Source of the DNA: Zingiber officinale | Lineage: Eukaryota; Streptophyta; Magnoliopsida; Zingiberales; Zingiberaceae | NCBI RefSeq assembly: GCF_018446385.1 | Contig: NC_056000.1 | Location: 53,104,722 to 53,168,721 of the forward strand | Reading direction: 5' to 3' | DNA: 64,000 bases | In this document: in pieces, positions 55,704-64,000 of the stretch | How the letters are laid out: the number at the start of each line of letters is the position of its first letter | How positions within the stretch are numbered: position 1 is the stretch's first letter | Notes under the pieces: generated by a model | Told to the model about the DNA's origin: nothing | Databases searched by the model: none | What the model saw: the letters and a program-made list of their open reading frames with translations, nothing else | Translations under genes and position numbers: made by a program

Positions 55704-58663
55704 CTTGCTTGTTGTTGTGGACATTCAATTGTGCGAGAGACCCATCTATCAAACGGATAATGCCTTTCCAAGTTTGGATGAATAGCAGCAACGTGCTCAC
55801 GACTATATAATTTAAAATCTGATACCTGAAGATTGAAGAGGAAATTTTCATTTTCCATCAACTAGCATTTATATTAAAATACAAACATACACATTATTAT
55901 TAGACGCTCACCACTGCTTCAAATTCATATTTGTATTTACTTCCACTTGCTAGAGAATTGTACTGATTGAACGTCATTGATTTGGTGTCCACCACCAGCA
56001 AGTGGAAGTGTGCATTATCTCTGCACAAAGGTATAAATATATACCTTACCTCTTCATCTCGTCTATCCGTCTTTATCATGTGTTGGAAGGCAAACTTACT
56101 TGATGATTTCATTAATGACTACAAATATGCAAAGTCATACATACATAACCAAATAATAAAAAGAATTCTATTTTTTACTATAATTATAATCAAATCAATT
56201 CCTTACTGTGAGGAATGTTGAATAATATATTGACTTGTTGTATGTGCTTCCAGACGGGAATGCCCCCCTAAATAGAATTTTACAATACGTGTCGATTACA
56301 TCCCCTCTTGTCAACATTTCTCCATTAACACCAGATAAAAGGATATACAAATTTAAACAAAAGGGTGGTTCCTCCCAAACTATATCATTTGTAAACCTAC
56401 AAAGTAAACAAATCACAGATTATTTTTACAAATTTATTTTTGATAACCTTAGCTCAACTATGTAATCAGATAAGCATATAATATACTTTACTATTCAACT
56501 ATTTAATTTACATACTTTATTTCCTCCAAGGCTTTTAACAAGTACGCCACCTCTTCGTCTTGTTTTTTTTTCTTGGAAGACTTAAATTGCTTCTTCACAT
56601 ACTATGCATACAAACAAAAAAGGCAATTAGATAATCCATTATATCTAACAAATTACAATGAAATTTGTAGATATCGTCTTACAGCAATTGCTTGTTTCCT
56701 CATTTTGTCATATTTGGCAAACATATCTACATCCTTATCTGCCTCTTCATCAGATTTGTCTTCCATCAATTGTACAATATTAAGTTCTTCTTCCATTTCA
56801 TCCAAACCAATTTTTCCTTTCCCCTTGCCTACAACAACATATTCTTTGACAACTTTTTTTCCTTCTCCTATACTTGTAACTTTCTCCGCAGGCTCACTTA
56901 TATGTATATTTCTATGCTGCCTCTTAGGTAAAGTTTTGAGCCACAATGGACTATCAATTGGAGTATCCCTGTAATCATAGCGACTTCTGTCACGTCCTCT
57001 CCTACTTCTTGTTGTAACACCTACAGGTTCAATTTGAGGATCGTCTACAGGCTCGCTATATTGAGATTCCATGCCTTTTTTTTCAACTATTTTAAGTAAC
57101 TCTTTCACCCTCTCCTTCAATTGCATGTTCTCCATTGTTAGCTCTTTAATTATGTTTGCTTGAATAATGCAATTACAACAATCCTTATTAATCTGCCTTC
57201 CTCCTACAGTGACTTCAATTTGTGATGTCTCCATTGCATGTGGACTGTCATCAACGCCAGCAAGGTTGTCAACCAATGATCTTTCATCTTGGTTAGGGAT
57301 TAGGTCAATCACAACCTGTAAGAATATTAAACCACATGTTAAAACAATACTTTTTAACCAAACTATAGTCAAAGTATTCTAAATTTACCTCTTCAGATGA
57401 AACTTGGTTAATCAATTCTCTCACCTTACTAATATGTGAAGGAATATTACTCCACTTATTTATTCTGGCTCCTTTTATTTTGTATGGTTTTTGGATTGGA
57501 ACATACTCCAAAAACCATGCCTGATTCACCATCACAAGGGTTAACTATTTTAAAATTGTTCGCAAAATATTAAAAAATTTCACACAAATTATACACTTAC
57601 TGCCAAAAGACCAGCAAATCCCTTTAGGTAAGGGAGGTTGGTGTTAGCATGTTTTGTCTCAGTTGATGAAAATATGTCCCCAATCTTAGGTAATTGTAGA
57701 GCCATAAATTCATGGATTGCTTCAACCCAGTTGTATCTATCAAGATTCTCAAAATCATCTACTATATCTATAAGACTTAACGGGACCTTATATGTACTAG
57801 AAGAAAATAAGACACAAACAAATATATACAAAATATAGAATTTGCAAAATAATAAAACATCATCTTCGACTTCAACGCGATTGCCATAAAATTTAAGTAA
57901 CTCCTCAATTCTTGATCTAGTAGCTTCTTTTTTGTTTGAGAAGTAAGTTATAAAGAGGTCACTGGATGCTTTAGCTAAATTCATCGGAATTGAAGCTCCT
58001 CGGTCTGCAATACCAAGCAGCAATGAAACGTCTCCTCTTGTGAAGCAAACCGGAACACCTGACCAAGTTAAATTATTATTAGACTTCTACCAACACATAC
58101 AAAAGTATTAGGAACACCGTGGACATGATACGATGTCATATCAAGCACTGATACGACATCGTATCAGGCCCACGTTGGGCCTGATACGTCATCGTATCAG
58201 GCCCACGTTTAGCATAAGATTAAATTTTACCATACAACTACTTTGTAATTAAAATACGAAATTATAAATTGTACCTGAGAATCTAAATGTTTGACTACTT
58301 GAATCCCAATTTTGAAATATATTTACCAAAATCCCACGGATGTGCTGCATATCTTCTATGTCCAAAAAAATACGAAAGGGTGACTGTTTGATCAGCACTA
58401 TGTGTCGGTCATATAAAATAACAGAGCCTTCATGCGTTCCTTTCTTCGTGGATGGTTGAAAAAAACTTTTAAAGTGACCGAGGACACTGTTCCAATGCAG
58501 TTTCTGTCCAACATCAACTGAACCCTATACTTTATAAAAATAAAAAAAATTTAAATCATACTAGTTCAGCTTCTCAATATCACAGAGTTTGTAAAATGAT
58601 AACCTTTACAGCTAATTGATGTGGAGAGGATGATGATACACTCGATCGACGTCTTTGCGCCAT
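55704..58663 (-). pseudogene. mobile-domain/ULP-type MULE gene B (C48 protease-like)
   Basis: Nine minus-strand exons by GT-AG joins: 58663-58604, 58524-58275, 58058-57601, 57544-57389, 57315-56683, 56601-56516, 56396-56207, about 56116-55912 and 55825-55704. A tenth is inverted at 54,438-54,585. The N-terminal domain (LHWNSVLGHFKSFF, ILVNIFQNWDSS, GDVSLLLGIADRGA, LSLIDIVDDFENLDRYNW) is paralogous to gene A. A charged region with a basic RSRRGRDRSR stretch follows, then the C48 protease part: IFIPLCRDNAHFHLLVVD (His region), NQYNSLAS and TIECPQQQ (oxyanion Gln region). In ULP1 the Asp of a VDSL-type motif is catalytic; here it is Asn (YNSL). With the Cys also replaced in the inverted exon, no peptidase activity is expected. 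Exon 8 boundaries are least sure. The start MAQRRR at 58,663 fits a short first exon. Confidence 0.82.
58148..58207. repeat. palindrome cluster in a gene B intron
   Basis: CTGATACGACATCGTATCAG (9-bp arms, 2-bp spacer) is followed by TATCAGGCCCACGTTGGGCCTGATA and then TACGTCATCGTA. Same architecture as the array minisatellite, but with GATAC/GTATC arms in place of GATAT/ATATC. Confidence 0.88.
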
Positions 58664-58879
58664 TATGATACTAGCTGATTAATGTAAACCCTAGAATCCT
58701 TCACTGATGGCTCACGAACACTCCTGGTTTTTAATTGAACTGAAATGCTAGATGTCGCTTGAGAAAAACTCGAGGTCACTAAACTAGGGTTTCACAAGAC
58801 GGAGCTGCACTCGCATGTCACGAAGGAGGGAGGTAGCCTAATGATCGATTTTATTTTTTTAAAATCAAAGTTATTTAAA

Positions 58880-59043
58880 AATGTGGTTCGGATGCCTGGG
58901 AAATGATGACTGATCAGAGGAGTTGGCAGGAGGGTTATATTCGGTAATACACATCACTTACCTACGCCTTTTGATAAATATCAAACGGTGATACGCCTTT
59001 TGGTAAATACATTAAACCTAGTATGCCTTTTGGTAAATTGCCG
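58880..59043 (-). repeat. right terminal inverted repeat of the MULE
   Basis: The reverse complement begins CGGCAATTTACCAAAAGG and contains three TTTAYCAAAAGGC words. It aligns with the left end with about one difference in four to five bases and small indels. Confidence 0.88.
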
Positions 59044-59053
59044 TAACAAGAAT
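59044..59053. repeat. 10-bp target-site duplication, right copy
   Basis: TAACAAGAAT, identical to 23,331-23,340. Confidence 0.9.
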
Positions 59054-59214
59054 AATTAAGTGAAGTAACGTGAAATTAATTATATATATCTTTTTATGCC
59101 ATTAAATTTTATTTTTTTATTATATTATTATTTATATTTAAATATATTATATTATATTATATTATTATTAATTAAGTCTATTTTTTTTATTTTCCTCTTC
59201 CTTATTTGATATGT

Positions 59215-59735
59215 GTTTGTCATAGTTTTACATTCCCTAACTGAAACATTTATTAGTCGTCTAAGTACATGCCCGTATATCTTAAACTTATCTCTCGAAG
59301 TTTTTCTACTCTTTCTCTTTGATACTCTCATTTTTTATTCTATTTGTCCTCGTATATCTAGATATCCACCTTAATATCCTCATCTTCTATTCATGTATTT
59401 GAGTCATAACTCAGCATTTAACTCTATATAACAAGTAAGTTTAACTGTGATTTTGTAGAATTTTCTTTTAAGTTTTAGAAGTACTTTACGGTCACATAAA
59501 ACACTCAACGCTCTTCTCCATTTCAATTATTCTATTTATATTTTATGTAAGACATCTTTCTCAATCCCTCCATTATTTTATAAAAATAATCCTAAATATT
59601 TAAAGCTCTCAGTTTTGAGCAACTCATCATCTCCTATCTTAACAATTATCTCATTATATCTAATATTGCTAAACTTAAATTTCATATATTATGTTTTTAT
59701 TCTACTAAGCCTAAAACCTTTCCTGTAACGACCCA
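59215..59735 (-). pseudogene. decayed RTE-type LINE, 3' end of reverse transcriptase
   Basis: Read on the minus strand: KGFRLSRIKT, VKIGDDELLKTESFKYLG, NNGGIEKDV, LSVLCDRKVLLKLKRKFYKI and near the end KTSRDKFKIYGHVLRR. These are the C-terminal RT words of RTE-type plant LINEs, broken by stops. It lies just outside the right MULE target duplication. Confidence 0.7.
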
Positions 59736-60109
59736 AGTTTTTTTTAAATATATATATAATGCATGACCTGCGGCGTCACTTCTCATACTTCTATAATGGT
59801 TCCTTACTTCAAATAAAATTACATAGACGATTCGAAAGAAAACATAATTATATGCAGAATTAATCTAGAAGCCTTCGGGTTGTATTGCCCTTGTTCTGAA
59901 CTAGCTCACTAGTCAATGCCTCCTATCCCATTCATCTCATTGTCTGAAAAAAAAGATATATAAACTGTGAGTCGAGAGACTTAACATGTTCAAAACAATG
60001 TTATGCATTAGTTAGCGTCTATAATCTAGTGTACCAAGGGAAACCATATCAAAGGTAACTTAGGTCTTACTTACTGGCACATCATGGACATGAGCGTAGA
60101 CATCTACTT

Positions 60110-60535
60110 AAGCATACAAGCATAAACATAAGCCTAAGCATGTACGTAAGTTAAGTATAAAATAGACACAACCAGGAGCATGTATATAAACATAGGCATA
60201 AGCATACTAGCTAGCATAAACGTACATACTATGGATGAACAGAAACATAAGCATAAATATGTAATTAAACTAAGCATGAAATAGATATAATCATGAGCAT
60301 GTATATAAACATAGGCATAAGCATACTAGCTGGCATAAACGTACATACTACAGATGAACCAAAACATAAGCATAAGCATTTAAATAATTAAGCATGAGAT
60401 AGACATACTTATGAGCATATATATAAACATAGGCATAAGCATACTTGCATGGCATAAACATATATACTAAGGATGGGCATAATCATAAGCATCATCGTGT
60501 ACATAAGCCAAGTATGAAGATAAACATAATCACAT
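60110..60535. repeat. ~119-bp tandem repeat, three to four copies
   Basis: CATAGGCATAAGCATACT recurs at 60,191, 60,310 and 60,428. Within each unit the shorter word CATAAGCATAAR also repeats. Confidence 0.88.
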
Positions 60536-60540
60536 AGAGT

Positions 60541-61075
60541 TAGTGAGCTCTTGGGCTAAGGGCACCGGTCACACTCAACTACATAGTTTGGTGAGCTCCC
60601 AGGCTAAGGACACCGGTCACACTCTACCTCATGGAATTTTGGTGAGCTCCCGGGCTAAGGACATTGGTCACACTCGACCACGTAAGATTGGCGAGCTCCC
60701 GGGCTAAGGACACCGATCACACTAGGCCACGTAGATTTGCGAGCTTCCGGGCTAAGGACACCGATCACACTCTACCACATAAGATTGGCGAGCTCCCGGG
60801 CTAAGGACACTGATCACACTCGGCCACATAGATTTGGTGAGCTCCCGGACTAAGGACACCGGTCACACTCTACCAAATAAGATTGGCGAGCTCCCAGGCT
60901 AAAGACATCGGTCACACTCTACCACATAAGATTGGCGAGCTCCCGGGCTAAGGACACCGGTCACACTCTACCACATAAGATTGACGAGCTCCCGGGCTAA
61001 GGACACCGATCACACTCGGTCACATAGATTTGGTGTGCTCCCGGACTAAGGACACTGGTCACACTCAACCGCATA
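60541..61075. repeat. ~49-bp tandem repeat, about eleven copies
   Basis: GAGCTCCCGGGCTAAGGACA plus CCGGTCACACTC recurs with GAGCTC at 60,545, 60,593, 60,644, 60,693, 60,741 (GAGCTT), 60,790, 60,838, 60,888, 60,937, 60,986 and 61,034 (GTGCTC). It is a GC-rich block in AT-rich surroundings. Confidence 0.93.
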
Positions 61076-61734
61076 ATTACATAAACATCGACATAAGTTT
61101 AATCATGCACTTAACATAAACTTGATCACTACTTAAACATGAGCATGATCATAAATCTTAACCTAAGAATATAAATTCACAACAAGTAAAATTATTAATT
61201 ATCATAAAATCCATATAATGCATAATCATTAAAACCTGGTTATCCATACTCATACTTAACATAAACTTGCAATCAACATCCAAATGCATTCAATTTTATA
61301 TTTAATTCTTGTATATACACCTATGCTAAAATATCATAAAAACATTACTGACATAATAATAAATTCTAAATTTAATAGTAAGGGTTCTTGAGCTCCTACT
61401 CCACATGGCATATATTCTAATTAGTGAATAGCATGCATACAACTTTTATAAAACCTCCTCAAAACCTTGAAGCCGAACCCACTTAACACATTAAAGTATG
61501 AACTCATAGGCATATATTTCCCTAGAGCATTATTAACATATTAAAAACTAAGAAGGCGAATCCACTCATGCATATTTTCCATGATATATGTGAACTAATT
61601 AATGCATCAACAAGTATAAAACGTTCGAACCCGATAAAGTAAGACAGATACTAACCAACATAAATTACCTACCATCAAGTTACATTAAATATTTCCTTAA
61701 CCCTATACATGCATACTTATCACCTTCTGTGAAA

Positions 61735-62175
61735 GGAGAAATTCCTAACATAAAAAAGCATTAAAAACAACGGTTGCCCAAAAACATATGTAGCCCATGT
61801 GTTAGAGTTTGTAAACATGCTTCACACCTAAAGCTTGATAAACCTAGCGTGCAATTCTTAATTAGCATATGTTTTATTATTTCCTAAACAAAAGAATACA
61901 TGCATTTTATTTATCATAGATAATCAGCCTGTTCACAACCATGTATTCTGTAAAAGAGTCAAAGAGGATTCCTTAACATACAAGAGCATTTAAACAAGTT
62001 TTGTCCATAACTATGTGACTCACATGATAGAGTTTGTAAGCGTGCTTCACACCTAAACATACTATTAAGCCATCAACCTTGATATCCCACTGTAGCATGC
62101 AAATCTTAATGTCCGTGTTACAATTTCCTAACAAAAGAATGCATGCTTTCTAATTACCATATATAGCTAATCATA
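61735..62175. repeat. ~230-bp tandem duplication
   Basis: GATTCCTTAACATACAAGAGC/GAAATTCCTAACATAAAAAAGC, TAGAGTTTGTAARCRTGCTT, CACACCTAAA and TTTCCTAA.AAAAGAATRCATGC occur in the same order at about 61,735-61,935 and 61,965-62,175. Confidence 0.75.
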
Positions 62176-62787
62176 CGAAATAAACTAAATACCCATACCC
62201 TAGCCTGCATCCTTATTATCCGAGTTACTTATTGTCATAAAGGAGTATTTTTATCTAGGTTAGAAATCAACGCGTGAGTATCGTTTCACACTATATATGT
62301 ATGGTCCGATGTTATTTCCCTCAAGTTGAAACCCAAACAAAAACCTCCGACATTTTTTTTTAATTTTCTACCTTCACTTGATTTATAATTTGGAATATGG
62401 AAGAAACTAGTAATCAAAAGAAGCATAGAAAACTCTGACTGTTGGTTAACCTTTCCGCACCTACCCATATTATTCCTATATGCAGTAAAGGACATAGAAA
62501 TCTACATGATCTGAATTTCACAAATTATAGAGATCAGCTAGAGCATTAACAAGGTAGGGAACATGTCTTAAATATTTAACTCATAAATTCTTGTCTTCCG
62601 TTGAAACTCTAGCACCGGTGGAGAAACAAAAGGGGATAGGAAAACTTCTTAAGGCCGGTGGCAACATCCCAGGTGAGACTTTTGAGGGTAAGATTTAAAT
62701 AGAGTGAAAGCTTATGATCTTGTCTTCCTTCTTATATGCTAAGTCATTAATTACATTAATTTTATACATATTTATATCCATATATTA

Positions 62788-62835
<48 letters not shown>

Positions 62836-63179
62836 ATATATATGGTAATATATATATATTTAATTCATATTATAGTTTCTTAATACTAAGTCATTAATTT
62901 GATTTTTGAATCAAATAATATATTTTCATATATTAATTTCATATATATAAATATCCATGTATATATCACATATACATGGTAATATATTTAATTCATATAT
63001 AGTTTCTTAATAATCATTAATTTGATATTAAATCAAATTATATATTTCCATATATATATATAATAATAATAATAATAATTAAATATTATAGTTTTCTAAA
63101 TATTCATATTTCATTAAATTTATATATTATATATATATAAAGTTGCGATATGCTGCACGTTGCGCGACTGTGCATATCA

Positions 63180-63800
63180 CTTTTCTAATTATTTTTTTAA
63201 TTTGAATTAAAAAAATTAATATTTTTATATATAAATTCTTAATATATAAATATATCCCCTAAACATATTATAATACTCCATAAATATTTAAATTTATTTT
63301 ATTTTTAATTTTTTTTACTAAACACTATAACCCAATTGGGATGTCAGAACCCTAGAGATAAAATCTAAAAAAAAAACTTGAAAATTATAACCCGGGAAGC
63401 ATGACCCCTAAAATAAAATCTTAAAAAATATTTTAATTAATTTTTTTAATTCAAAATTTTTAAAAAATAATAATAATAAATAATAGCATACAATATCTAT
63501 TATTTTGATTTTGAATTTTAAAAAATCAATATTTCCTCATATATAAATCCCTAATCCATGAATATATCCCCTAAACACATTACAATAATCCATAAATACT
63601 TCAATTTATTTTATTTTTAATTTTTCTTTTTACTAAATACTATAACCCAATTAGGAAACTGAACCCTAGAGATAAAATCTTTTAAAAAAATAACTTACAA
63701 ATTATAACCAAATTGGGAAACATGAACCCTAGAAATAAAATTTTTAAGAAATATTTTAATTATTTTTTAAATTCAAAAAAATAAAAAGAAAAAAACGCTG
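63180..63800. repeat. ~320-bp tandem duplication
   Basis: AAATCAATATTT/AAATTAATATTT, ATATATCCCCTAAACA, CCATAAATAYTT, ACTATAACCCAATT and GAACCCTAGAGATAAAATCT recur in the same order in two copies starting near 63,200 and 63,520. Confidence 0.8.
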
Positions 63801-63806
63801 ATGTCT

Positions 63807-63845
63807 TGCACGACGCGCACAGTCGCGCACTGTGCGCGTCGTGCA
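63807..63845. repeat. perfect GC-rich hairpin, 17-bp arms
   Basis: TGCACGACGCGCACAGT, loop CGCGC, ACTGTGCGCGTCGTGCA. It is embedded in AT-rich DNA and followed by (AT)n. A degenerate relative (GATATGCTGCAC...TGTGCATATC) lies at about 63,148-63,180, at the other end of the duplicated block. Confidence 0.9.
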
Positions 63846-63852
63846 GGATATC

Positions 63853-63883
<31 letters not shown>

Positions 63884-64000
63884 ATTATTGATATTAGTCA
63901 TTAATTTGATATTGAATCAAATCTCCTATACATATCCATATATATATATATAATTTCACGTTGAAGATATATCCATATCTTCAATTAAAATCTCCTATAT

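Larger units (their letters stand above)
23341..59043. mobile_element. giant nested MULE (Mutator-like) with ULP-type genes
   Basis: A 35.7-kb element bounded by imperfect terminal inverted repeats of about 165 bp and a perfect 10-bp target duplication TAACAAGAAT (23,331-23,340 and 59,044-59,053). Mutator-like elements duplicate 8-11 bp. Contents from left to right: left TIR, broken MuDR-type transposase (+), hairpin-rich array (+), Gypsy element R1, mobile-domain/ULP-type gene without its protease end (-), the same array in inverse orientation, Gypsy element R2, a 440-bp inverted segment, a solo LTR, a second ULP-type gene (-) and the right TIR. Removing R1, R2 and the solo LTR leaves 15,208 bp. 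Plant MULEs that carry ULP-like protease genes are known (for example KAONASHI elements of Arabidopsis). All genes here carry stops, missing parts or lost catalytic residues. Confidence 0.9.
59734..64000. other. gene-free repeat region, possibly a large LTR starting TGTAACGACCC
   Basis: No coding sequence seen. TGTAACGACCCAAG at 59,734 looks like the start of some plant Gypsy LTRs, but no matching end or target duplication is inside the window. The region is a succession of tandem families listed separately, with AT-rich DNA between them and (AT)n tracts at about 62,793-62,832 and 63,850-63,880. Confidence 0.35.

Overview
This is a nuclear window from a plant, most likely a monocot. The signs are intron-rich genes, a type-B cytokinin response regulator, a group IIa WRKY factor, a plant SINE, a MULE DNA transposon and Tat-like Ty3/Gypsy retroelements. 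The GC-rich retroelements with repeated CCGCTCGG-type words would fit Zingiberales, but that is a guess. I see no rRNA or tRNA gene and no CRISPR array.

Layout. (1) 1-9.8 kb is AT-rich intergenic DNA holding a decayed hAT transposase and a decayed RTE-type LINE. (2) 10.4-13.5 kb is an apparently intact six-exon type-B response regulator (+). (3) 13.7-15.7 kb holds a tRNA-derived SINE fragment, a 689-bp non-autonomous hAT element with a perfect 8-bp target duplication, and AT-rich tandem repeats. (4) 16.8-17.9 kb is an intact three-exon group IIa WRKY gene (-), convergent with the response regulator. (5) 18-23.3 kb is intergenic, with an old dispersed duplication and LTR-like remnants. (6) 23,341-59,043 is one giant MULE with terminal inverted repeats and a perfect 10-bp target duplication (TAACAAGAAT). 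It carries a broken transposase, two divergent ULP-type (C48) protease/mobile-domain genes, and two oppositely oriented arrays of a hairpin-rich repeat. Two minus-strand Tat-like Gypsy elements and one solo LTR are nested in it; without them the MULE is about 15.2 kb. (7) 59.2-64 kb holds an antisense LINE tail and then a gene-free region built from successive tandem-repeat families.

The main finding is in (6). The solo LTR and the facing LTR of the second Gypsy element have exchanged their 5-bp target duplications, and the last exon of the ULP-type gene lies between them on the wrong strand. Together these show a 440-bp inversion by recombination between inverted LTRs. Both Gypsy elements also carry a spliced antisense gene with its own conserved TATA box, converging with pol on a GC-rich tandem array. 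The two host genes look functional. Everything inside the MULE looks decayed, and parts of the Gypsy coding regions have an indel pattern that could also be consensus error.
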